Source: Rotaria macrura
Lineage: Eukaryota > Rotifera > Eurotatoria > Philodinida > Philodinidae
Assembly (NCBI GenBank): GCA_900239685.1
Contig: OENT01000520.1
Coordinates: 39,969-103,968 of the forward strand
DNA: 64,000 nt
Direction of reading: 5' to 3'
Part shown: positions 46,652 through 59,700 of the stretch, piece after piece
Layout of the letters: each line of letters opens with the position of its first letter
Position numbering within the stretch: position 1 is the first letter of the stretch
Made by a program: the position numbers and the translations under genes
The notes under the pieces: model-generated
Seen by the model: only the letters and a program-made list of their open reading frames with translations
What the model was told of the DNA's origin: nothing
Database searches by the model: none

Positions 46652-49600
46652 ATGGCAACACGGACATCAACACGATCGACAAAAGCTGTTAAATTTGTTG
46701 ATTCTGGTGATGAAGAGGACGCAGGATTCGATAAGTCAGGTACACTAAGAATGAAGGATGAACCGAAAAAAGCAAAAGCTCGTGGTCGTACTCGTCGAAA
46801 TCGAACAACTGATGATGAAGATTGGGATGCAAGAGCTGAACAAAGTGAAGAAGACGAGGAAGAGGATGATGATGATGAAAGCGTCGACGATGAAGATGTG
46901 ACGAAAAAGTTTAAAACCAATCCGGTTAATCGATCAGTGGATTCTGTTTATGATTTTGGGTAAGAACAAAGCATGCAAAAATGAATTGTTTCAAACCAAC
47001 AGTTTATTTGTTTTTCTCCTTACTAAAGAGAAATGAGTGGTACGATAAGAAAATGGTCGAAAACAACAACACCACAACGCAATAGTGTCGTCAGTGATTC
47101 GGGGAAAGCAATGGAAAAATTAATGTGTTCTTATTGGTAAGATGAACAAGACAACAGAATCAATATGAGATATTCTGTTTCAGTAATTATACAACGGCAA
47201 AAAAATATCTTCTTCAAAGACATTTAAAATCTCATTCAACCGAACGACCACATAAATGTAAAATAATTTTACAAATTCTTAAACCATGAATCGCTCATTA
47301 TATCATTTACTATATTTCAGGTGCTTATTGTGATCGATCATTCAAGACAACAATTCAATTAACTAATCATGTTAATACACATCTAGGTGTTAAGCCATTT
47401 CAAGTAAATAGTTGAAGAAGAAATTTTTTCTTAAAACAGAAACAAACAAACATTTTTGCCTTTCACAGTGCAAATTTTGTGCATTTTCATTTACAACAAG
47501 CGGAGAACTTATTCGACATGTTCGATACAAGTAAATATGCATTGTTCAACAACAAACGATATTTTGATTTAAACCCTATGTCGTCTTATAGACATACGCT
47601 GGAAAAACCACATCGTTGTGCAGAATGTGGTTATGCAACTGTTGAGCTAAGTAAATTAAGACGGCATATTCGTACGCATACCGGAGTATGTATCCTATAT
47701 GAGTTTCTTTTTTCAATATTAACATATATTTTCTCTTAATAGGAAAAACCGTATGCATGTCCACATTGTTCATATTGTAGTCCAGATACATTTAAACTTA
47801 AACGACATTTACGTGTACATACTGGTATAGGAACTTGAATGTACAGTGAGCAATTACTTGAATTTTGTTTTTTTTTCTAGGAGAACGTCCTTATCAATGT
47901 ACTATTTGTAATTTTCGTTTCACTCAAAGCAATAGGTAAAATAATAATTAATTTGTTTAATCATAGGCATGAAAAACTAAGAGTTCATTCAATGATCTAT
48001 GAAAAAAAACAAGAATTAAGAATATGAGAAGTTTTCTTGCATCTCTTCAAGATAAAGTGAATCGTTTATTTCTCGTCTGGATTAGTTGTCAAACTTCTAC
48101 GTCTACTGTTGAAAATACGACTTTAGTCCAGAACAGTTCCTTATGAGATATAAACTGGTAACATGTTACTAAAGTATAGTTTATGTCATGCGCAGTGAAA
48201 AGCTTAACGAATATTGCTTTTGTTCACTTGAAAACATTTAGCATTCAAAATTTTGTTTTTGATTTCTATGTAGTAGTGTATGATTCTAAGTGTCAACAGT
48301 TATGTACCAAGAAACAGTTTCTGTCATTGATCTTAACTACGCAGTAATCGTCTGTTGTATTCTTTAATGTCACAGTTCCTAAGTCCCCGAAGAGCTATAG
48401 GTAATTGAGTAATGAGATAAATTACTGCTTTCGAACACTTACTGTTCTCTGAAGTTCGACAAACACTGTAAAAAAAAAGAAACCTATGGAATTCATTTAC
48501 TACACTGCATTGTATCGATACAGCGTAGCGTGCTACTACCTCAAATTCCTTTAAGGATATATTGTTAGTTTACTCGTTTTCAATTCTAGTTACGAATTAC
48601 TCAATCGTTCACGTCGAGACTATATTTAATAGGGAGAATTCAATGAACTATATAGTTTCTGTTCAGTATTTGAACCGTAATCTTACAGCTATTGACAGAC
48701 ATAGTGCAGTTCTTCGAAATGAATGACTGGATGATTTCTACATATATACGTTAAAAAGAATGAATTTATAAGTCGGCATGAAGATAGATCTGATTGAGAG
48801 TAGTTCTATAATTGATTTCTAGCTTGTAACAAGAATATTCAATTTACAACTGTTTTATGAGTGAAGTATCAGAAAAAATTCAATTCCAAGCTTAGTAGGA
48901 GGATTCGCGTATTAGTTAAAACTACTAACAGTACACTATCTTTACAATGATAAACTTCATCTGTAAACTCCAATCAATATATTCATAACTCGTTAAGTAC
49001 GTCCAAGATCGTCAAAGCTTTGAAAACTAACTAATTTAGTTATCACAGAAATGTATTAGCCATGCTAGGTAAATGAAGTGTATAATATTTTACGTGTGTT
49101 TCGAACGACTAGCCTATTGTGATTCAAAAATCTCACTCAGACCATCATGATAAATTTTGAAGATGATCCCAGAATTTTCCATGCATTCAGTTGCAATCGA
49201 CATGACGCACAGAGTCTTGAATTGAATGTTATTTTCAATTGTCAAACTTATTCAAACAACCACAATCTATTCTAGTTTGAAAGCTCACATGTTAACTCAT
49301 CAAGCTGAAAAACCGTCATTTCCTTGTTCTTACTGTCCGTCTGTTATGGCTCGAAAATCTGATCTTCGCTATCATATCGGTAAACAACATGCTCGTCAAT
49401 CTGAACCATTGTCATGCAATAAATGCGATGAAGATTTTCCCGATAAGTAAGTTCATTTGAATGATTTTGTTTTGTTCTTATCTAAATACAAAGCTAATAT
49501 ATATACTACATTCTATTCAAGATATTCATTACGTATGCATGGCAAAACTCATAAAGGCCAAACTATACATTCATGTACACATTGTGAATTTTCTGCTAAT

Positions 49601-50495
49601 ACAAGTCAACAATTAGAAGATCATATGAATAAACATCGTGGTACACGTCCATTTCAATGTAGTGAATGTGGTTTAATGTTTGCAGCTCGTGCTGATTTAC
49701 GTGCCCATGTTACACGTACACATCGAAATTCATTAACACCAGCAACGTCAGCGATAACAGCAACAACAACAGCAGCAGCAATGAATTCTCCAACAACAAT
49801 GAATCGACGTCCACAACGACGTGCTGCATCATTACAACATCGTTACATAGGTGCATTATCAGGTGCCGAAGACGATGAACAACAAGAGGATGACTTTCGT
49901 TGTCCAATATGTCATCGACAATTTACATCAGCACGTTTACTCGATAGACATACGTATGCTGTTCATGAACCGAAACAAGATTCATATGATGATAGAGATT
50001 ATCAACCAAATGACATGGAAGATGAAGATGATGTACGTGATTATGCTGATGATGAACTTGAAGAAAAACCCAAAGCTACTACAAATAGTAAGCATGATGT
50101 TCATTCCAATCCATTGAAAGTCGAAGAAGGCATTACAGATGATGAACAATTAGCCAATGAAGAAGAACAAGATCTAGCGCCGATTGTTGAAGATATAGTC
50201 GAAGGTGGTGACGATGATTATGAGCTTATACCGACGATTAAATCAATATCATCAGCGAGTAGAAAACAAGTTGGCATAGTAAGAAAATTCGATGAAATCG
50301 AAGGTGATGACGATGATGATGCTCTATCAAATAAGAGAAAATGTAATGTTATTCGAGGTATGTATTTCAAACAGACAATAGTCATTAACAAAGATTTTCG
50401 AATTATAATTCTTTTTCTTTCTACTTTCCAAAGCCGCCTTCCAATCCAATGATGATGAAAAGTCCGATTTTGACGTATTCGGTTTTGATGGATAA
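46652..50495 (+). CDS. CTCF: CTCF, 11-zinc-finger chromatin architecture protein
   Basis: Insulator protein that halts cohesin at loop anchors. Exons 46652-46959, 47029-47136, 47184-47257, 47321-47403, 47469-47530, 47592-47685, 47743-47824, 47881-47935, 49276-49446, 49522-50357, 50434-50495; 644 residues (human 727). An acidic/basic N-terminus ends in SVYDF (residues 98-102), the cohesin-binding motif of CTCF. Then ten consecutive C2H2 fingers and an eleventh after a linker of about 85 residues. Fingers 3-7 are very close to vertebrate ones: [76 protein letters not shown]. The linker before the last finger and the acidic C-terminus differ from vertebrates. A splice acceptor (tgtgcag) lies 7 bases before the ATG. 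Intron 47936-49275 (1.3 kb) has no visible content. Confidence 0.93.
47936..49275. other. Large CTCF intron, nothing recognised
   Basis: 1340 bases splitting finger 6 between AAT AG and T. No open frame, repeat pair or RNA gene seen. Confidence 0.6.
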
Positions 50496-51475
50496 TTGTT
50501 ATCGTTTGTTTGTTTATATTCAACAAAATCTATTCTTGTACTTATTAGATAAACTTCTCATCGTGTTTGTTTTGTTTGTTTACTTGTGCGTGTAGAAACT
50601 TATTTTGGTTGATTTTTTTTCTTTCATCGTTCTCATAGATAAGACTCAAGAGAAATAATATATTGTATCCGATTAAGTTTCGTATGTATGTACATATATA
50701 TATATATATATATATTGTTTGATTGATTGTATCAGACTGAATACATCAACAACAACAACAAAAAACTAGCAAATGTATCGTTTATATTGTAGATTTCAGA
50801 GAAATTGATTCATTATTTGAAAACTTCATCAAACTACAGCAAAGATTTCGTAGATACATTCTTCAGGAAGAGATTCATTTTTTCTATAACAAGATACACA
50901 CTTTCACTAATCGATTCAATGTTTCTATGATTCAAACAAGAATTGCAGTCATATACTAGATTATATGATTCGAGAAACTTAAGAAAGTGCGATTCTCTTC
51001 AATAAAACTTGATATTGTCAGGGAAAACCTTTTTTTCTAACTGTAATGCCAGGAAATGTTTTTCATCAAGCAAAATAAATCTAGTTTTACTCTTCTTTAC
51101 GAATACTTTTTACTTACAAATTACACTACATTATTGTAATAGTTATAAATCTTCTACAATGACGTGATTACAATCGTAAATTATGTTATTGACCATAAAT
51201 ATATTTAATATTTTATGATAAAGAATTATATTTGATTGATTAACCATTGAATATTTGTTTGACATAAGATATTTGAGTACTAACTTAATTTTATTCGTTA
51301 GAAATAAATTTACAGTTAATTTATATGAAAATCATATTCAATATTGTGATTTTCTGTTTATTTTCTTTTGCCATTTGTTATCGATCGGTTTTGTAGTGAT
51401 AAGATTCTATACTATCTATTGAAATTACTGTTAAAGAGATTGCTGTCGGACTTTGGTTTCTATTCTATTTTCAAG
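50496..51475. other. CTCF 3' flank and C2orf69 upstream region
   Basis: AT-rich. A (TA)n run lies at 50694-50715, followed by an AAC-rich stretch. No exon seen. The right end is a T-rich tract (ctattctattttcaag) leading straight into the C2orf69 start. Confidence 0.55.
50694..50715. repeat. (TA)n microsatellite
   Basis: Uninterrupted AT alternation of 22 bases in the CTCF 3' flank. Similar shorter runs occur at 1021-1039 and near 21387-21401. Confidence 0.9.
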
Positions 51476-54400
51476 ATGATCCTTCCAAAATATCATCGTT
51501 CACTCTTAAAATTTCTTATGTTTTTTGGTTTTCCCTATAGTACTACCATGGCCACAATAACAAATCAAAATTCTTATCAATTATTGGAAAAAGTAGACGG
51601 TTACGAAAATCGAAAGAATGACATTCTACTATTCTCAAATACGACTCAATCATCATCAAATAGTATCGTTTATTATTTTGGTGGAGATATTCAGGTAATA
51701 AGGAAACATCAATCATCGGAGATGGTCCATAAAGCATATAACATAATAATTCAAATTGAAGAAGTGTTTCTTCTTCTGAGTAACTCGTCATCGTTGAGTT
51801 TGTCGAATAAGTATACACAGAAAAATTACTTAATTGAATAGAATACGGCAAGTAGTCACTTATTTTCATGACACAATGAAAAATTTACACGTACATCAAT
51901 ATGACACTAGAGCATCTTGTGTCTACAATGATTTCATGCATTAAGTAGTGTTCTATCGTTGAAAAATAATAAATATATAACGATAGTTTTTCTTTCTTTG
52001 ATACTAAATACTTTATTTCGATTGAACAATACTAATTTTGAATAATTCATATAGTTTTCTATTACTTGCATGATCCATCAAAGTATTATATTAGTTGATC
52101 TACATTTGTTACGTTCGTAATTATTTTGAATAAAATGTATAATGACTGTATTAAGTACAATTTTCTCTTACACAATGGTCAGTGTCATCACAAATCATTT
52201 ACCGACGATCAAATAGTTATATGCTAAATATGTTCGTACGTTTCGTTTCTTGTCTTTTTCCTAAATTTGTAAAATGAGTTCGTTGAAGAATGTATAAGAA
52301 CTTTGACATCTTGCTCAAGTTGTTCTGTTCGTTTCGGTGAAATCCTCAGACATAACCTAGTTGTGAGACTTTAAATTCTAGCAAATCTAAATCAAAAGCT
52401 AGATTAACTATCGAAATTACTAATTAACTTTGATTTTATTCGATCATTTTAATCTTGAAAAGAAAACTGTTTTAAGATGTATGTCGTAAATTGCTTGCCA
52501 ATTAGTTATCATGAATTTTTAAGATAAGATTCAGCTCACATACACACAGCAGATCAGAGATTTATCTTAAATAAATTTCTTTCGTAGATAGATCCTTGTT
52601 GTTGTCATCTACAGATAAAATAGATTATTCCATGAATTTCTTTTTTTTCCATATGCAAAAATCAGAGCTAATAAGATCAGGAAAAAAAAAGAAAACTCAG
52701 CCTGAACGGTTCCAATGCTAGATTTTTCATTGCGAATGGGTTTAATAATTCTTTTGTGTACCTGATATATACTGTTATTATTCGATTTTCTGTCACGCAA
52801 GATTAGAAGAGATTAACGTACTGTCATGATGATAGAATGTTAATTTAGAAAACAAAGAGGATTTCGTCTTGCCTCTCATTCGATGAGAACACTATGAAGT
52901 GCATCTTGAAAATTTCGTTAACTAAGAACATATTACACGAATTGTTCGATTTTGTTCAACGTATTTATTCTCTCTTATAATATTACAATTTAAGTTACAA
53001 AACCTGAATCATTTTTATTGATTCATTTTAATCAAGTATAGTTAAGAATATCACCGGCAAAAGACTTTTAGTGCATCACACAAAGAATAAACCAGTATTC
53101 GTTTCACATGCAAGATACTCGACGAAGCATCTTGTCACGCAAGATCATAACATGCATTGTACTGTTTCATAATGAAGGTTAGAAAAAAAATATACTAGAT
53201 ACTGATTCAATCTTGGAATTCATTAGAAAGTTCTATAAGTTAGGACTCAAATTTTGATTTCATCTTATCTCATCATCTATTTGAGATCAATACAACTAAT
53301 TATTCTACTCGTCATAAGAAATCATTTGTTTTACCATTCGATCGTCCTATTAAGAAGCAGGCAATTCACGTAGACTCAATCATTCTTTATCAGAATTCGA
53401 CCTTGACATAGACATTCAATTTCTCAACTATTTTTACGTGCGACATTCGATAAGAAAGACTTTCAATACTTGTTTCGTCTCTTGATTCACAGTCTATCAC
53501 TTGTAAATAAGAACGAATATTCATAATGCATTTAGTTATTGAATCATTTACTTGTCTACTAAATACACTTTTATCGTTAGATAAACGGTATAGCAATGGA
53601 AAAGTAAATAAATTTCGAAGAAGAGAGATATTATCAATTTATTAGGATCAGTAGTTTTAGACTCGTTCATTTTATGGTTACACAGAAATAACATATATTT
53701 TCAAGTACTCGTTCTCTGCACAGAGTATTCGACATACTTGTTTAGAATGATTCGTTTTCTAACTATATTTTATGAATCTCTCATATTTTTCATGTGCATT
53801 CGATGTATTTTGAAAAATTAATTATATTTCTTTGTTTTAATTTTAATGTGTTCGACGAATCTCCTACGTGTCTTATTCATTCTAATAGGAATAATGAGTA
53901 AATATTTATTTATTGTCACGTTTCATCTTGCATCTTATATATTAGGCATGGACTCATTATCATATCTTAAATGGACATATTCCACTTTTTTTTCTTTCAA
54001 AAATTTGTTTGGTAATATTGGGTTTTCATTGTTAGACACGAACTTTCACTCGAAATCATTAGATATACACATGAATGAGAACGAGATGATTACATACATA
54101 TCGTATAGACATGTCTAAGAACTAAATCTCTTATGACTTTGTCTAATATCCTCTTATGTTTTAGTTGCAGTTCCGTAAACAGGAAAAATAATATCATTGC
54201 GAATGTAATCATGAGTTTTATTTCATCGAGAATTCGATTCTATCAAAATCATTCTTTATAGACAGAACTAAATTATGAAATTTAAATTTCAACTCAATTA
54301 TAGTTAGTTTTAGAATAGAAAATTCTAATTTTACACTATTCGAATTAAGTTGACAAATAGATACGTATGTCATCATTCTTTATGATAAATAAAGAAAAGA

Positions 54401-55259
54401 AATGACTTGAACGATTTTCATTATTCAATCTATGTTAAGGATCTACCCGAACAAATGAATTCATTGAAAGAAAGTCACGCCTATCAACGTTGGAATTTAG
54501 TATCAACGGGAAATATTCTACGTCGTCGCTTTTCAGACGCATCAATTGCTATTATTAGACCACATGAAATGAAGGATGGCACTTTTTCAAGGTTCGATAC
54601 GTCGATTAATATTTTTAATTATCTATGCATTCTTTTGAAAGATTCTCGAATTTTCTACCGAAAATCACTGAATATGGTGATCCAATATCATACGATACGA
54701 CGAATCTAATTGGTCTTCATCATTTACGTGCACTTGACGAACAGATTAGAAAACACAATATGTAAGTTGTTAAATTACATGCATTTTTAATTCTATCATC
54801 TAATCTATAAATATTTTTAGGCCTTTATCAGAGATAATACTTGTTGCATTTAGTAAAGGTTGCGTTGTACTCAATCAACTTCTTCATGAATTGCATGCTT
54901 TGCGATTCATAGAAACAGATACTCATCTTTTAACATTTGTATCACGTATTCGTACATTTATTTGGCTCGATGGTGGACACAATAATGGAAATCGAGTCAT
55001 GATTTGGCCAACAGATGAGAATCTTATTTCAACACTTGGACATTATCAAATAAGAACTGAAATATATGTTACACCATTTCAAGTAAATTCACAAAATCCA
55101 TATAAAAAATATCATACACAACATTATAAAAAGTTCTCCGAATTATTACTATGTCAATCAACAAGCTCATCTATATATGATAAGACAATAAATAAAATGT
55201 TTTTTGCTAATGAAACACCTTCAATAGATAAACATTTCGAATTATTAACTGTATTTTAA
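51476..55259 (+). CDS. C2orf69: C2orf69-like mitochondrial protein (alpha/beta-hydrolase-like)
   Basis: Conserved animal protein, linked in humans to mitochondrial disease; biochemical role unsettled. Exons 51476-51694, 54440-54591, 54642-54761, 54821-55259 give 309 residues (human 385). A basic/hydrophobic leader (MILPKYHRSLLKFLMFFGFP) fits mitochondrial import. Matches in order: IVYYFGGDIQ (human HVLYFPGDVQ), NLVSTGNILRRRFSDASIAI, LVAFSKGCVVLNQLLHEL (GxSxG-like elbow), IRTFIWLDGGHNNG, YVTPFQVNS, KKFSELLL and the end TPSIDKHFELLTVF. The 2.7 kb first intron is supported by phase 0 on both sides and by an uninterrupted family alignment. The ATG directly follows an acceptor. The third-exon acceptor (gaaag) and donor gttcga are unusual but restore the family frame. 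Confidence 0.88.
51695..54439. other. Large first intron of the C2orf69-like gene
   Basis: 2745 bases between GGDIQ and DLPEQ. Several short open frames (52609-52800, 53390-53596 and 53846-54118) look random. No gene or clear repeat was recognised. Confidence 0.5.
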
Positions 55260-56020
55260 CGCTAATTGTGATATTCGAATATATGATTTTCTTTTCATGG
55301 ATTCATACGCATGACTTGAATGCATTCATTATTGCTGTAGACTCTGGTGATGCATGTGTCTTCTTTTTTTCAGCAACCAATTTATTTCTAATACGATTAA
55401 TAAAGATATCTGATCTTGTCATAATAACAGAAGAATTGATTAAGAAGAAAAACAAAATAACAGACTAATTCATATGTCATATCTTTCTAACAATTTTCCT
55501 ATACATCTTAGAAATCGATAAATTGACAAGAGATTTGGATAAAAAAAACAACTGTTCATTAACAAATCTCTCAAGACTGCACGATGAAATCTTTTGAAAA
55601 AAGCCACATTGCTAATCTAATATAAAGTAGTCGTTTGCAAATACAGAACGATTCGATTTTTATGATGTTAATTACTTTCTTTCTCGAATTACATTTTAAT
55701 CACATATAGTTTTATTAGATGAAAAAAGGCTGTGGGCTAAAATTACCACGGATGAATTATACAAACAATATTGAAAGCAATGTTCATAGTGACACATATT
55801 TCGTCGTACCATGACTGTTAAAAGATTTCTATCTTACGTTCTTTTGAAATATGTAAAAACATGGTTGTATAATAAATATATTCGACACATGATAAATCAA
55901 AAGAAACATTCTCTATTATGCCGATCCCATGAGACTTCTGTTTTCTTTTTGTGTAGAATTTTATATGCAATAATCAACATTATGTCTACATATATGTATA
56001 TTTATAAATAATGAATACAA
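55260..56020. other. Spacer between convergent genes
   Basis: Shared 3' flank of C2orf69 (+) and the four-helix membrane protein (-). The open frames at 55268-55468 and 55811-56011 show no family signal. Confidence 0.5.
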
Positions 56021-56766
56021 TTAAATTTGTTCGATTGTTAAACGTTTGTTCTTTTTAAGTAATATATATGATTCAAAAGCATATCGAATAATAAATATCT
56101 GAAATGGTAAAGGAAAAAAAATCTTTTCTTATCATTTAACATATTAAGTCATTCAATTTCCCTTACTTGTAAAATAACAGCGGCAGAGCAAATTACAACG
56201 AATATTATGGCAACAATTATTCCAGCAGCGACAAACCCGACATGAGTTGCAGTATAAATAATGCGAATGAGTAGCATTATGATAATTGTGATTGTTACAG
56301 AGAATACTATTACTCCAAGTAATGCAAACTAAATATAGATATAATTGTTTGCAATAGAGAGAATTGAAATACTAGACAAAACTTACAACAAGTAAACCTG
56401 TTTGATAATAACGATGTGTTACTGACAAGCCGAATCCATAATAAATCAACGAGACAATGATTAAAGCTAATTGAGAACTACTATTGGGTGATTGACTTTC
56501 TAACGATTCACTAGCTGCATACGAATGAATAACAAAGAGAAAATTGATCAAGCAGAAAACCTATATTGTATGAACGATTTCGTGTTAAAGTCAATGCTTT
56601 TCTTTACTATTCTTTCACTTACTAGATTAATGCCAATGAGATAGACTAAATATTTGTGAACTCGATTAAGTTTAGGATTCTGTTCCAATGATGGTGGTTC
56701 GATTGGAACATTGTTACCACGAAGCATAGCCGCATTTTCAGCTAATACTTTATTGTACATTTCCAT
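56021..56766 (-). CDS. Four-helix membrane protein (unrecognised)
   Basis: I do not recognise the family. Minus-strand exons 56623-56766, 56387-56560, 56167-56328 and 56021-56098, all phase 0, give 185 residues. After a short N-terminal region (AENAAMLRGNNVPIEPPSLE) there are four hydrophobic segments: HKYLVYLIGINLVFCLINFL, LALIIVSLIYYGFGLSVTHR, TGLLVFALLGVIVFSVTITI and VGFVAAGIIVAIIFVVICSA. A basic C-terminus (YILLKKNKRLTIEQI) follows. The last intron could be retained, which would end the protein as VREIE at 56149. The first ATG in frame is at 56764-56766, 20 bases after an acceptor (actgtag). The topology resembles small four-span membrane proteins, but nothing more specific can be claimed. 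Confidence 0.66.
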
Positions 56767-56799
56767 GTCGATTTCAACTAGTTTTTCTACAGTATGCAC

Positions 56800-59700
56800 G
56801 ACGTATTTCCTATTTTACGCTTCCGAGTGACAGAAAAAAAGAGAAAAACAAGCTGTTTCTCTCTCTACATTACTAAAGACTAGCGAAAGAAAAAGAAAAT
56901 AAGAGCAAGAAGAACTCAATGGTGACGATGAGGGAGTGACGAATGTGATAGTTGGTTATAATACACGAATAGAGAAGAAGAAAAAAGAATTAGGTCAATA
57001 AATCTAGAGAAATGCTTTCACATTAGAATTGATATGTCATCATTTGACCGAAATTGCTTTTATATTCCTATTGTTTAAATGTGCAAGTAGAATTGTCAGT
57101 TAATTTCATTTACACATGTTGAGTTTTTCCAAATTTAATCATATACTATACATATATATATATCTATTTGTAATATAAAAACAAACTGTAACAGCTCATT
57201 TGACGTCAAGATTAATTTGATAAGTGTTAGAATGATGTGCCAATACATTCTATATGATCAACCGATGATAGAATATTTTTACAGTCACCAATCGTATTGA
57301 AGCAAACGTATTCATCTATGAAATATTCATACAAGCTTGCATGCTTACTAAAAGCATCGGTAAAACCTATAGAAGTTCTTTTTACATGAAGAGATCAGAG
57401 ATTTTGTCGTAATGAAAAAAAAATGGCACTTTGCTTCTGTCAATCATTATTCTTGTTGTTAACAATTTGATTAGTTTCAATATAGTAGTTAAAACTTTCC
57501 GATAGAAATCAATCAAATTATTTGACATTACACTAGAATAATTACGGACAAAAGATTGAATGAAATCGTTACATGTTGCTAGAATTTGCTATCAGTATTG
57601 ACAATGAATAAGATTTCCTGTCTCGTTAAAAGAAAACTAGAAGATTTGATCTTGAGATTTATTATGTTAATTAGAGTTGTTAAGATCAAATTTTTCCGAC
57701 CGTGAAAACTCTCAGTAGAATCTAGGTAAGATTAAAATATGAAACTCAATATAGTAAATATTCAGAATAACAAGAAAATTAATGTATGAAAAAAATTTTC
57801 TTCAATATCATTATTTATTTAAAAGTTGAGAAATGTCATAAAAACATATTCACTTCATACATTAGAATTAGACATTCTTTCTGTAATCATGCATATCAAC
57901 AATTTCATTTATGATGTAGTTGGCCAAGTCTTACTCAAGTGTCTATAATGGTCTGCAATATGTCTTTATTAATATAAAGCTTATGAGTTGTTTCTAATGT
58001 ATATGTCATAATCTACATGACAGACAAATGATATAAAACAAAATGTGATTTCATTTGACATCGGATAGGTTGTTTTGAAGTTGAATGAAGATTCATGATC
58101 ATGTTTTATAAAATACTGAATAAAAAGTAAAATTTTGTTCGATGGAAAGTGAAAGTTTACTATTATGTGGAAGAAGTAACGTGATGGTGGTATGAACAGG
58201 AAACATAGGTGCATAATCAAGAAGAAATTTAAATTATAAAAAAAAGAAGAAAAATTGTCACTGAGCAAAGGGAAATTGCCTGAGAAAATAAATTAATCAT
58301 ACAGATGAATAAATACTTGCACAATAAAAAAAAAAAGAATAAAGGCAGCTGAAGGAGGGTGAAAATTTTTCCCGCGTATATATTTTTTAACACTTCTTTT
58401 AGATCGTAAAATGAATTATTTAGCAGTGTTTCTTTTATGCTTCATATTATTAAAGCTATTCTTCGAGCGATCAAAAACAAAAAAAAAAGTTAATCATAGA
58501 CATTCATAATTCTTTGAATATCAATATTTTTCATGATCATAAATTATTTATTCTTTAACATATTAAACCAGCCCTGCATCTATATTTTATGTCAAATGAC
58601 TGAGAATCAATAGATTTAACACACGATGCATATGAATAATCTATATCATATCTTTGAGTATTTCAGAAGAGATTTTCATTTTGTTTTTTATATTCTAAGA
58701 CAAATATGACAAGAGTCTCATAAAGTGTTATATAATAAATAAAATCATTGTCAACATCACATTTAAACACTCGAGAAAAAGTTTATAATCAATCAATGTC
58801 TAAACATCAATCAAGTACATTTGGAAATAAATCCTATTCAAATTTTTTTCATTTCCATTGATAAACTATTACAAATGCATTAATCACAATGCATCTGATC
58901 AATTAACTCACTTAGATCATACTTTAGCATCTGCTGATTACGTGCCATGATGTAATCGTGTCTATTTTCATCGTTTTTACTCTTGTAATACATATTGATT
59001 AGAAAAATTTGACTGTAATATAACTACGTAATCAGATCCATCTTTAAGAATGAAACTATTTTTTGAATCCTATGAAATAGATGTTCAATAAACAATCAAC
59101 TTCTTTTTCCTCAAAATGAATCAACTCATCCTATGCATTTCGGAATATTAATTTTGATGTAAAAATATTTTTGTCTATTTAAAAATTCTTGCAGTTGGGA
59201 TGAATTTTCGAATTAAAATTTTTAGTTCTGATGACATTGCCATGTATAAATTCTAGTTTTGTACTCGAACATAACGAAGATAATATGGCATGAGCCTATT
59301 TTGTTTTCTTCACATCATAATTCAATTCATATCTTTTCTTACAATTGAATTCTATGATTTAGAAACATATGATAACATTATTTAAAACATTTACATTCAT
59401 ATTTTTGTATATTAACTCGTTTGATCAAATAAATTATTGAATATGATTACTCTATTGATAGAGTCATCATGAATCTGATTATATTCTTGGTTAGAGATTG
59501 CCGAAGAAAACCACTGATGATCAAACTACTGCATATATGCATTTCGATACATCTGATCGATTTTCTAATTCTATTTTATAAAGAAAATTACTTCGATAAA
59601 CTATTGCAACCATTAATCATATCGAATACTAGAAAACAAAGTTTCCTCTGGAATTTCTGAGTAGTTATAATTCAATAACATGCATATTTCTGTCGTCATT

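Noticed and set aside
54592..54720. Frameshift or pseudogene in C2orf69
   Set aside because: A 50-base intron (54592-54641) puts the frame back in register with the family.
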